Source: Oryza sativa Japonica Group
Taxonomy: Eukaryota > Streptophyta > Magnoliopsida > Poales > Poaceae
Length of the DNA stretch: 64,000 bases
Assembly (NCBI RefSeq): GCF_034140825.1
Contig: NC_089043.1
Span: 26,735,501-26,799,500 of the forward strand
Reading direction: 5' to 3'
The notes below the pieces were generated by a model, which worked only from the letters and a program-made list of their open reading frames with translations, was not told the DNA's origin and did not search any database. This document shows positions 33,221-43,387 of this stretch, one piece after another; the stretch's first letter is position 1, and each line of letters starts with the position of its first letter. Both the position numbers and the translations under genes were made by a program.

Positions 33221-34822
33221 TTGTTGTGAGGGAAAAGTACACCAAAGATCCCTCAACTTGTCATCGAGTTACAAAATCGTCCCCCAACCACAAAACAAGA
33301 TACCGGAGGTCCCTCAACTAACAAAACCGTTCGCTTGAGGTCCTCTGGCGGTTTTGAGCCCGGTTTTACCTGACGTGGCAGGTGAGTTAGCATGGGCCCC
33401 ACGTGGGCCCCGCCTGTCAGTACGCCAGCTCATCTCTCTCCCCCACTTCTCTCCTTCCACATCTCTCTCTCGCTTCCCCCCTCTCTGCAAGGCGGCTAGC
33501 GGGTGGGGAGGAGGTCCGGTGAGGACGACACAGGAGAAGAAGGCGGCAGCGGCTGCGACTGCGACTTGAGAAGGGAGAGGCGGCCGGCGGCGAAGCGGGG
33601 TCGGTGCGGGCGGCGGACGGCGGGGAAGCAGCTGGCTAGCTGGGCGCGAGCGATGGGCATAGGCGGCGGTGGGAGGAGCAGCGCGCGGGCGGCGGTTCCT
33701 CGCACTCTCTGCCACTAGAGCCGCCAGCTCCTCCTGTGTGGGTGCTGACGCTGCCCGCTGCCGTCATCACCACGGCCGCTGGACACCGACACCGATGTGG
33801 AAGCGGTCCCCTCCGGCGATTGCGCCCACTTCAGCTTCGATTCCAACCAGCGGAAGAGCCGCGTGTCGTGCCTCGGCGATGGCGCCTAGCTCGTCGGGAG
33901 GTCGAGGCAAGCCACCACCGCCAGACTCCCCAAGCTCCTGGAAGCTCACCGACAACGGCGACCACCCCTCTTGCGCGTTCCTTGGCGAGAAAATGGGGAT
34001 GGCCGGTCGAGCTCGGTGACGACGACGCACGCGGCCGCGCGCACCGGCCTGCTGGCCCTCCTCCCCACAGCGTCTCCCGTCGCCGTCCTGAGAAAACAGA
34101 TAGAGAGAGAGAAAGGGAGAAGAGGGGAAACGATCACACACTCCCGTCGGCCACACCGTTGAGGGCGCTGGCGCGAGATCTGCGGCCATGGACGACGACA
34201 GCGGCGTCGTCCTCGCTCTCCCCGTCCCGCTTCCCGTCGGCGCCATCTTCCTCTCCTGCAACGTGCCTGCCCGCTGCCTGTCTGCTCTGCCGGCTGGTCG
34301 CTCCCCGCGGTGTCGCCCGGTCCTCCGGCAGGCCTGTGCGGCGGGTGCATCTGCCGCCGCTCCGCCCGTCGCTCCACCCGCCGCCGGCCGCGCGCCACCT
34401 CGCGCCGCCGCACTCCCGCAGCTCCTCCCCCCGCCGCCGCCTTGTGGGTGGCGGCCGCTCCTCCCCCCGTCGCCCCTCCCCCGCTGCCCGCCCGCAGCTC
34501 CTCCCCCCACCGCCGCCGCGTCGCCTGTCATCGCCGTCACCACAGCCGCGTCGCCCGCGTCTCCATCGAATTGGAGAGAAGCGAGAGAGAGATGAGGAAG
34601 GAGAGAATAGGGGGAGAGAGATGAGCTGGCGTACTGACAGGTGGGGCCCACGCTGACTCACCCGCCACGTCAGACAAAACCGGGCTCAAAACCGTCAGAG
34701 GACCTAAAGCGAACGGTTTTGTTAGTTGAGGGACCTCCGGTATCTCGTTTTGCGGTTGGAGGACGATTTTGTAACTCGATGACAAGTTGAGGGACCTTCG
34801 GTGTACTTTTCCCTTATTGTGA
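33221..34822. mobile_element. Mutator-like element (MULE), 1.58 kb, possibly a Pack-MULE
   Basis: The element spans 33230-34813 with long inverted repeats (about 200 bp each) beginning GGGAAAAGTACACCAAAGAT / ..GGTGTACTTTTCCC. Flanks TTGTTGTGA (33221-33229) and TTATTGTGA (34814-34822) form a 9-bp duplication with one difference, the MULE signature. The inside (33430-34615) is very GC-rich and holds Pro/Arg/Ala-rich frames on both strands; this is the composition of captured gene fragments, but I recognise no family. No transposase. It ends about 360 bp upstream of the gene at 35173. Confidence 0.85.
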
Positions 34823-35172
34823 AGTACTCCACTCCAGTAGTGGGCTATACGGGCTCTGGGAGCCGAGCCCACTTGAAGCCCAACAGCCGTCCTTTTTTCG
34901 CACCGCAGGAGAACGAACAAACGCGCCAAAAAATTTGGGAAGCCGCGGGGCGGAGAAACGTGTCAGTGGCTCATTGGCTGGAAGAGGAGGATGACGTGTA
35001 GGAAATCTAGTCCGCTGAATCATTCTGGATCGCACGGTGGATGGTTACTGGAGACGAGACGGTTGCAGTTGCCTACCTCCCGATTGCTTCCTCTCCTCCA
35101 GATCAATTCCCCAAATCCTCCTCCTCCTCCTCCTCCGGCGAAGCGGAAAACCCTAGGTCGTCGACGACTCCA

Positions 35173-37108
35173 ATGGCGCCTAGGATCCTCTGCCGCGACG
35201 CGGGGTTGGACGACGACTCCGAGGACGACTTACCCGCGGGATTTTTGGGTGGCGGCGGCGGCGGTGGCGGCGGCGGGGGCGGGGGCGGGGGCGGGGGCGG
35301 TGGCGGTGGCGGTGGCGGTGGCGGGGCCGTGGAGGAGTTCGCGGCCGAAGAGGCAGCCATCCCCATCCATGTCGCCGGCAGCGTCCAGGGCCAATACATC
35401 GAGGTGACTTGTTTGGCCGACATCATGTCCGTGATAAATTTCCCCCGACTCTACCGCGAGTTCGACCGTATTTGCGTGCTTGAGTTCCCATTCGTCGACG
35501 CCCCGCACTTGCTGGAGACTATTTTGGAGGTTGGCAAGCCAGGAGAAGAGAAAACATGGCTGATTGGGAATTTGCCTGAGCTTATTGAGATTACTAGATT
35601 CAGAGTTGCTTTTCTCCGTGTTTCATCCTCACTTGAGCGGTTGCTGAGCCTGTGGAAGACCCATGGAATACTTGAGATCGATTGGGATTTCATAGGGGCA
35701 GTTGAGCATGCGGTAGCTGCGCTCCACCCTCTCAGCGATCATCAGCCCGAAGCTCTGCGCAATGGTGTGCTTGGGCTCCTAGAGCGCCTCAAGTTGTTGT
35801 TCCCTGTGCAGCCTGACGATGCTGACAGCACTGACGTCATAGCGTCGACAAAACTAGTGTCTGATGTGGAGCTTCTTGTCAAGGATATGTCCTTACTTGG
35901 GCTCATCCCTATCAAGTACCCTGCTCTAAGGGACCAGTCTGCATTTCTGCCGGTGTCGGTAGTGGAGAACCAGCCCGAGGTCCAGGAATCCCCATACATT
36001 CGGATCCGCAGCTACAATGAGCTTCTGCTCACGATGGACTCCCAGTTCCCCACTGATATCTGCATTGTCAGCTTCAAGTTGTCCGACGCGACAAAAGTGT
36101 CCCATAGGGTGGACGAGGCAATTGAGAAGGGATGGTGGGTCGGCAACATAGATATCCTGCACACGACGAGCCACTTCAGATCCTTATTTTCTCGGATTTC
36201 TGAGTCCATCTCAAATGTGCAGATGACATTGCTAGAAGGTGAGATTGACTGGTTTGAGATTAAAAGGATCAAACAGCTGAAGGACAGGACCACTGAATTG
36301 TGTGATAATCAACCCATGGAACTTGGTGATATCACTTTTGAATTCTTCACCAACATTGACACTCTGCTATCCGAGTTCCCCCCCATGCCCGCTGACATAA
36401 TCGCGGATCAAACGGAATACCCCAATGAACTTGTGAAGGACATACTTGCTAAGCTGGACAAGTTACTTTTTGAGGCCAACACTATCCAAGGCTTGAAGGT
36501 TCAGTACCCAGATCCTGAAGGCCTGAAGGTGAACGGTCTGTCCGATATCACGCCGGTGGCCAACTCCCCCCCAGCTGTACCTCCACCTGAAGCACATGTG
36601 CATCCTTGGGGTCACCTTCGCCCATGCCCCGTACATGCTGGAGCAAGTCCTCAAGGTTGGCAAGGAGAGAGAAGTTAACAGATGGTTGGTTGGGAACTTG
36701 GCAGAGCTTAAGGAGATCGCGAGTTTCAGGAATGCATTCCTATGCTTAGTTTCTTCCCTGGAGAGCCTCTCGAAGAAGCACCAGCTACTTGAAGACGATT
36801 GGAACATGATTGCCGCCGTCAAGGATGCGGTGGCTCGCCTTCCCCCGCTCAGCGATCGCCAGCCTGAGGCTCTTCGTGCTGAGGTGCTGAAGCTCCTAGA
36901 GCGCCTCGACTCGACGCTCCCCGTGCAGCCTGGTGGCTCCGATAGCGCTGGTGCCAATTCCCTGGAGGTTCTATCCTCAACTCTAACGTCTGATGTGGGG
37001 GCAATCTTGAAGGACATGTACGAAGTTGGACTCAGGCATATCGAGTACACTCAAGTGGATCTTCCAGCTTTCATGGAACTGGAGGATGAGGAGGAGAACC
37101 AGCCATAA
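35173..37108 (+). pseudogene. Unrecognised protein with poly-Gly tract and three internal repeats; single frameshift in a C7 run
   Basis: From ATG 35173 (MAPRILCRDAGLDDDSEDDL; an in-frame ATG at 35041 is an alternative) the frame has an acidic start, a run of about 28 Gly (35249-35330), then a repeat of about 150-180 residues present three times: R1 about 35389-35820 (YIEVTCLADIMSVINFPRLY, EKTWLIGNLPELIEITRFRV, HPLSDHQPEALRNGVLGLLE), R2 about 35992-36460 (YIRIRSYNELLLTMDSQFPT, KGWWVGNIDIL), R3 about 36523-36940 (LKVNGLSDITPVANSP, NRWLVGNLAELKEIASFRNA, PPLSDRQPEALRAEVLKLLE). In R3 the frame shifts at seven C's (36566-36572): six would join R1-R2 to R3 and end at 37108. As written, the product stops at 36678 after about 501 residues. 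Intronless over this span. I do not know the family or function; predicted soluble, with no signal peptide. It could be a working gene with a sequencing error or a young pseudogene. Confidence 0.65.
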
Positions 37109-38182
37109 TATCCTGACACAAATCATTTGCCTCCATCCCCATAACTGCTCTCTCCATGTAGATTCAAGACACGAAGTACAGGGTTTTTTCATTCTTAAGC
37201 ATAATCATGTCTAGTGAAACAAACTTAGTGGCAATGTTAGTAGCTGTCTCCTGTTTGTAGTCATACCTTAGTCTTGGTAGTGTTGAATGGGTAGCAACTT
37301 TGAGCCTTTGGCTGGAGGCCAAACTGTGGCTGAGCTCTGTTTTTTTACAGTATCTGTCCATCAAAGCAGATTCATTGAAGTACTCCCTTCCACCCCTTTT
37401 ACAGCACACCTAACATCATGCAGATCTCACTGGATTATGATAACCACTTTTGTCCTTTTCCCTAACTGGTACTCCAAAATGATGTTGGATCACGCAGGTC
37501 AAGTACTGACGTTATCCATGTTGATTTTTGAAGGTTCAAATATTGCTGTTAAGGTTTATTATCATTACTGGTTTCTTTCACTTGATGGCTGTTTTGCAGG
37601 AAAGTATCTGGGTATACTTGGCTTTCTTATTTGCATCCGAATGAAAACATGATCAGATAATGTTCGACACTTTTGTGATATTACTGGTGCATGTTGTACA
37701 CTGATGGTTCAAAACGGCTAGTCATGCTGCTGACCGACCACTGGATTCTACAACACATGTAACCGTGGCATAAATTATCCAAGTGCTACCCTATTGGAAA
37801 AAAAACATTATGCTGCTTTGAACTTTATATGTGTGAATCACGCACTATGGATCAGCATGAGGGCCTGGAGTGGCAATTAGGTTCTTAAATCTTGTGTTTT
37901 GCATTTGCGTGGTGACAGCTTATTAGGCTGTTATTTGTTTTTGTAATATACAAATAACTTGCTGCTGTCTTTTGTTTGTCAGGTGCTAAATGCTGTGTAG
38001 GATCTTTGTATATAGGTGGCCACTGGCTTGCGATTCCTTGCTATTACAGAAAAGAGAGTGCTAACTGGCCAAGTTATGAATCTGCTTCTTACTGATCTAT
38101 TATGCTACTGTACTCCTTTTCTGCTTATTAGATTACAGTTACGGTTTTCTACTGAATCTAGAAGCTCTGTTGTCCATTACTA
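37109..38182. other. 3' region of the repeat-protein gene and spacer
   Basis: T-rich transcribed-looking sequence without a credible frame. Likely the 3'UTR followed by intergenic DNA. Confidence 0.4.
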
Positions 38183-38266
38183 GATAAATTCTTACGTTTT
38201 TTTTTTGAACGACTCGCACGAGACGATGCGAAGTTCTATTGATAGAGCAATGATAAATTCTTACGT
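38183..38266 (-). mobile_element. Tiny 5'-truncated retroposon (LINE/SINE tail) with 15-bp target duplication
   Basis: GATAAATTCTTACGT occurs at 38183-38197 and again at 38252-38266. Between them lies a 54-bp insert that on the minus strand ends in ..GAGTCGTTC plus poly-A. A long exact target duplication with a poly-A tail is the mark of target-primed reverse transcription. Confidence 0.75.
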
Positions 38267-38779
38267 AGTCACGTAGCTTTTGCTTATTCTAATATATGCA
38301 CAAACGACGTATGATACCACGGATTGATTCTCTCTCTCTCTCTTGTATCTCTAATTCATTTTCTTGGCTATATTACCTTGATTGATGATCTGTTCGTGTG
38401 TGGTGGGAGGTTTCGATTTACTTGGCTATTTGGTGCTTCTCTGGTTCTTCTCCGTTTGGTTCCTGGACCTGCTCTCCGTCATCTTGCTTGATCTGCTACT
38501 GGTGATTCTCTTCCTCCTGCAGCTAATCCTCCTGCTTGGTGTTATTGATCTAACTTGGTTCTTGAGCTGGAGTACCAACTCCAGGAGATGAAGTCCCTGC
38601 TCCTCTTCCTGGAGCTCAAACACCCTTCCTGCTCTGGTTTGGCTTTCTGATTTCCTTGCCATGGTTGCTACAGCTGAGCTGGGGATTTGTGCTGAAGCTT
38701 CTGCTCAACTATTTCTCTCTCTTTAACCTTTTTTGATTACTCAGCTCGAAGGCTAGGCCTTCGCCAAAGCTTTCCTACT
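38267..38779. other. Spacer, no firm gene
   Basis: Contains a CT microsatellite (about 38329-38343) and a 69-codon frame (38382-38591) of almost pure Leu/Val/Ile/Phe, which I judge to be T-rich noncoding DNA. Confidence 0.4.
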
Positions 38780-41299
38780 TGTTGGATAGTATAGGAGAGA
38801 TATACTGCGTAACGTGGGATATATTGTATTGAGCCTCGGGGGCCGGTATATATAGGAGTACATGAGGAGGAGATAAGGAAGGATTACAGATATGGAAGGA
38901 GTCTACACAAATCAATCATATCCTAATATGACTCTAACTACCATATACTCTAACATCCCCCTGCAGTCCAAGCGTGAGCAACGCGGACACTTGGACTGGA
39001 GAAGAAACCGGCAAGAGTGCTCAATACGGATGATAGCCCTTTGTGCCGTTGTTGACGTAGCCAAAGCGAAGGAGCCGAGAGAGCCGTGGTCGATGAAGCC
39101 GTGCGTAGAGTAGCCGTGGTCGATGTAGCCAAAGTCGGGAAGTTGATGTCGAGGTAGCCGAGCCGCAGGGCGCGCATGGGGCGCCGTAGAGTGGTCGTGG
39201 ACGCACGGGTGCGCGAGGACACGCTGAAGACGAAGACGGTGACGCGATCGCAGCAGTCGTTGAGGTAGAGGACACCGAAAAGCCGATGTAGTCGAACCGT
39301 GAAGGACGAGACGTCACACAGGGTTTGCCAGACCCGGGACAACTCGGGACGAACGCGCGCACCGGTGTTGCCAATACCGCGCGGGCGAGGCAGGGGACCA
39401 CCATGAATCATATGCCAATGTCGGAGGAGACTAGCAGAGAAGGCCTCCAAGACGGTCGCGGTGCGAGAACGGCGTAAAGGGAGAATTGCAGGAGCAGCAC
39501 GCAGTTGCCGGAGAAGAGCGAAGTGTAGTCGAGGAAGATACGGCGACGCTGGCGATGAATCATGTTGGACGAAGAAGAAGGTGAAGTAGCGGGACCAACG
39601 GCCTGGACAGCGACGTCGGTAGCCATGTAGAGGTAGCTAGACCACTGACCTAGAGCGGCGACAATGGTAACTTGGAGATGCGGCAGCGAAGCTCGAAGTA
39701 GAGGAAGAAGACCTTGAGCGGCTGACGATGACCAGTGCGGACGACGAGGGTGTCGATGCGCATGTGGCGATGATGACGACGAGAGGGGCGACGCTGTGAC
39801 CCGAAGAGGCGACACAGGTGCAGCTCGATGTCGATGCAGCGGCGACAAGTCCACCGGTGATGTAGCCATGCTAAGGAGGGCGCCTCTCAGCACTGCAACA
39901 ACCAGTGGAGGTGTGGACCACAAGCGGCGGCACTACGGCCCGAGGGGGCGATGCAGCGGCAATCCGAAGCTTGATGGAGTAGACGCGTGCTCGATGACAA
40001 TCGGTTATAGAAGTCGTTGTAGCCGGGCACCTGAACGGGTGATCAAGCCGAAGATGCGCGGGACTGAATGATGAAGTCGAAGCAGAATTGGTGCCGATGT
40101 CGGAGATGCGTAGAAGTCGACGAGGCGGTAGGTGACGCAAGCCCGATCTATGATCGGGAAAAAGAAAAACACACGGATACAAGCAGCAGCAGCAATGCAG
40201 TTGCAATTAATAGATAGCCCAACTAGCAGCACATGGGCCAAGTCCATTAATGCACCACAGTCCACACGGGCAAGTCAACCAGCCAACCAATCATCTCCCA
40301 TCTCCCATTACCAAAACGAGAGAGAGACAGAGGGGACAGGAGCCGAGGAGCCGTAGGACGCCGCATCGTCCGGGTCGCCGACAAGCCGATGGCCTCGGCG
40401 GGAGGAGGTCGTGCGGCGGAGGCTGGCCGGCGCCAACAGGGGGCCTCGGGGCCGGCTGGCCGGAGGGGTTGAGCCCCATCCCCCCGGCGGCGGCAGTCAG
40501 ATCAGGAGCCGGGAAGGCGACGCCGACCGCCGGCCAGGCGGTGGCCCCGTAGCCCTGACGGCAACGGCAGAGCATCGGTGGCCGGCGGCCTGACGCGTCG
40601 AGAAGAGGCGGCTGTCCCCCTGGCAGTGGCGGAGACAGATCCCCCCAGGCGGCGGCGGTCCCCAACCGGAGAGACGACGACGAGCGGTGGCAGCCTAGGC
40701 GGAGGAGCCGGCGGACGGGCGGTGGTCGCGGAAGGCCGACTGGGAGGTCGTCGGGGCGGCAGACTCCTCCAGATCGATGCCGCCAAGGCAGGGGCCGGCC
40801 AACGACGATGAAGGAGGAGGGCGAGCCGGAGGAGGTGCGCCGACTTCCGGCGTGGCACTGGCAACGAGTTCCCCTGGCGAGGCTGGCGTGGTGGTCTGCT
40901 AGCTGCTTCATGTTGACGTGACGATGAACGACGACGAGAAGAAGACGCATGACCGATCTGAAGGTTGGCCTCAGATCGATCTGACGACGAGTAAAACGCC
41001 CAGAGATTGATCTCTCCAGAACGACGGCGACGACGAAAAGAGAAAAAAAAACGGGTGGCCGCCCCCGGGAGATCGCTACTCCCGGGGGCAGCGGCGGCGG
41101 AAGCGTGAGAGCGGCGCTAGATCGCCCACTCTGATTACCATGTTAGTTAGATAGTATAGGAGAGATATACTGCGTAACGTGGGACATATTGTATTGAGCC
41201 TCGGGGGCCGGTATATATAGGAGTACATGAGGAGGAGATAAGAAAGGATTACAGATATGGAAGGAGTCTACACAAATCAATCATATCCTAATATGACTA
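38780..41299 (-). mobile_element. Non-autonomous LTR retrotransposon (short LTRs, about 2.5 kb)
   Basis: Left LTR 38780-38955 (TGTTGGATAG..CTCTAACA). Right LTR 41141 to about 41299, matching closely, with its outer end worn. On the minus strand the right LTR is followed by TGGTAATCAGAGT, close to the initiator-tRNA-Met primer site, and the left LTR is preceded by a purine run (GCAGGGGGA); so the element reads right to left. The inside has no recognisable gag, protease or polymerase; its reading frames are low-complexity. A copia-like origin is guessed from the primer site. The high LTR identity over about 150 bp suggests fairly recent insertion. Confidence 0.75.
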
Positions 41300-41339
41300 C
41301 GTCATGAGTGTCTGTCAGTTTCGGAAGCCATCACCGACT

Positions 41340-41410
41340 AATCCCCTTCAACTATCAGAGAAGGATCTATTCTATAAAAAAAAAAAACTATCAGAGAAGG
41401 ATCTAAAAGT
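41340..41410 (+). repeat. Short tandem duplication
   Basis: ACTATCAGAGAAGGATCTA occurs twice (about 41350 and 41388), separated by a poly-A run. Confidence 0.6.
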
Positions 41411-41428
41411 TGGGCGCGCTCCAGATCA

Positions 41429-42390
41429 ATCAATGTGGGGAATAAGTCCACATTGACTCCTTTAAAAATTGACCCGAATCTAATACATGATCATAAACCA
41501 CAAAACCTGATATTTCGACCCCCGAATTATTGAAAACAGTGCAATTTAACTTCTTTTGTGGTTTTGGAGGACGATTTTGCTGACGTGGCAGTGTTGACCT
41601 AGTTCATGAGGTTGACGTGCCGCTGAGGTAGCATTTGAATTAAAAATATATACGTGGGACCCAGTTATCATTCACACACATAAAAATTGATGTGGGCCCC
41701 ACATGTCATCCTCTCTCTTTCTTCTTCCTCCCCCTCTTCCTCCCTTGTCTCTTTCTTTCTCTTTCTCTTTCTCTTCTCCTCCCCTTTAGCCGGCCGCGGG
41801 GAGCACGAGCTGGAGCGGCTGCGGCGGCGGCGGGAGCGGCGGCCCCCACTTCAGCTTCTCGTCAGTGAGCGTCTTGCAGCAGCGCTTGAGCGGCGGCCGC
41901 GGTGGGCTGGACCATCCGGCTTTCGCCCGCCGCGTCCTCCAGCCTCCCCCAACAGCACGCTCTCCAGCCTCAGCGGCAAGCGCGGCGCGCCATCTGCTCC
42001 GGCGGCGGTGGCAGCGAGGACTCCGGCGGCGGATCCCGCAAGAAGCTCCGCCTCTCGAAGGACCAAGCCGCCGTCCTCGAGGACACCTTCAAAGAGCACA
42101 ACACCGTCAACCCTATAAGCAAGCAAACAAACAATCAAAGTAATTACTGTGCTAATCACCAAGAAATCGATCAAGAACAATCTGATTGATATATGCGATC
42201 TTCTTCTTGTTGGATTCAGAAGCAGAAGGCGGCGCTGGCGAGGCAGTTGAATCTGAAGCCGTAGCAGGTGGAGGTGTGGTTCCAGAACAGGAGGGCGAGA
42301 ACGAAGCTGAGGCAGACGGAGGTGGACAGCGAGCTGCTCTAAGGCAGACGGAGGTGGAGGGAGTCAAAGTGGACTTATTAAATCAACGTG
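41429..42390 (+). mobile_element. Pack-MULE (944 bp) carrying an HD-Zip II fragment
   Basis: The element is 41438-42381. Left end GGGAATAAGTCCACATTGAC; right end, inverted, AATAAGTCCACTTTGACTCC. Flanks ATCAATGTG (41429-41437) and ATCAACGTG (42382-42390) make a 9-bp duplication with one difference. The left subterminal part (ACCACAAAACCTGATATTTC, GTGGTTTTGGAGGACGATTT, TGACGTGGCAG) is typical of rice MULE inverted repeats; the right one is short. The captured host sequence occupies about 41700-42340. Confidence 0.8.
41902..42334 (+). pseudogene. Captured HD-Zip class II homeobox gene fragment (dead)
   Basis: Exon 1 part ends ..SRKKLRLSKDQAAVLEDTFK-EHNTVNP (to about 42113). After an intron comes exon 2 from about 42221, [14 protein letters not shown][25 protein letters not shown]. 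This is the homeodomain of HD-Zip II factors plus the beginning of the leucine zipper. Three faults: the intron donor reads ATAAGC instead of GTAAGC after AACCCT; the conserved Arg of KPRQVEVWF is TAG; and the zipper is cut off after about ten residues. The fragment sits inside the Pack-MULE. The first 100 bp upstream are too low in complexity to place the start. Confidence 0.85.
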
Positions 42391-42534
42391 GACAGGTTGG
42401 AGAGGGAGGCCGGGCTCTGGGGCGTACTGTAGATTTTGGGCCGTTCTCTATGGCCCAGGATGCGGTGTCCGACTCCAACTAAGCCCAGAAGTTCTATTCT
42501 ATCTGAATAAGGAAATACTCTTCTGTCTGTCTCC
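42391..42534 (+). promoter_or_regulatory. Probable displaced promoter of the F-box gene at 50585
   Basis: The 144 bp between the Pack-MULE and the big MULE contain TGGGCC (about 42438) and GGCCCA (42451), Site II motifs. This DNA was contiguous with 50491 before the 7.9-kb MULE inserted, so it was the immediate upstream region of the F-box gene. Confidence 0.5.
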
Positions 42535-42543
42535 CCTTCTCTC

Positions 42544-42930
42544 GAATTTTTTTTATTTATAATTTTTTTTATTAAAAGTTTTACAAAAATAATTTTCCAT
42601 TTTGAAAATTGACGGAAGTAGTCGCCTATCGCCCTCTGGGAGGGCAGAGGACGGCGAAAATGACGTGGCAGACGGCCGTTCGCTCTCGGGCGACGGCCGT
42701 CAACGAAATTTGCAGGCGGCCCCCTTGCCGCCCTCCGCGAGGGCGATTTTGTACTGTGCGGGGGGCCGCCTGCAAATGGGCGGCGAGGGGGGGCATGGAA
42801 TTTTGCAGGTGGCCCCCTTGCCGCCCTCCGCGAGGGCGATTTTGTACTGTGCGGGGGGCCGCCTGCAAATGGGCGGCGAGGGGGCATGGAATTTTGCAGG
42901 CGGCCCCCTTGCCGCCCTGGGGGAGGGCGA
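42544..42930 (+). repeat. Left terminal inverted repeat of the MULE
   Basis: 42544-42655 AT-rich outer part; 42711-42930 tandem units starting TGCAGGCGGCCCCCTTGCCG at 42711, 42804 and 42895 (periods 93 and 91 bp). Each unit can fold (GGGGGCCGCCTGCA with TGCAGGCGGCCCCC), so a transcript would make a stable hairpin. Confidence 0.9.
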
Positions 42931-42946
42931 TTTTTGCCTCTCCCCC

Positions 42947-43382
42947 TATAAAGCCCAGTCCCTCCTCTGTGAAATTTCATTATATTCACTAAAAATCCAA
43001 AAAAAAAGAAAGAGAGAGAGGGGAGGGCAGCAGAAGGGGAGCGGCGAAGCCCTGCTGGTTCGCTCAATTCATCACAAGTATGCTCCCATACATCTTTTGC
43101 ATTTGTACTAATATGTTATGTTTGAGTATATATGTTGCGTTTTAGTTTTAGTTCCATATATTTTAGCACATCTGTAGCACACAGCACATATGTGTAGATC
43201 CAGAGCATAGAATATAATAGTATGAATTGAGACATAGACAGTAGTGTTAATTGTAAGATGTAGTTTAGTTTGATCTGGAGAATGTAACGTAATTTTAGAA
43301 ATTTAGAGAACAATATTGTAGAGAATGTAACTTAGGGCGTAGTACAGAAATGCGAGGTTAACGCAGTTATTGTTTTCATCAG
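42947..43382 (+). promoter_or_regulatory. Transposase promoter and 5'UTR intron of the MULE
   Basis: CCCCTATAAAGCCC gives a TATA box at 42947-42953, just inside the left inverted repeat. A leader intron probably runs from a GTATGC donor at about 43078 to the acceptor TTTTCATCAG ending at 43382, six bases before the ATG. Confidence 0.55.
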
Positions 43383-43387
43383 GCACA

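Noticed and set aside
33669-34661. Frames of 175-306 codons in the MULE at 33230
   Set aside because: Same GC-driven pattern on both strands; may be captured exon scraps, but nothing recognisable.
36540-36600. A mini-intron or programmed frameshift at the C7 run
   Set aside because: No GT-AG pair of usable size restores the frame, and no known programmed signal is seen.
38382-38591. 69-codon hydrophobic frame as a membrane peptide
   Set aside because: T-rich DNA always gives Leu/Phe/Val-rich frames; no neighbour or conservation evidence.
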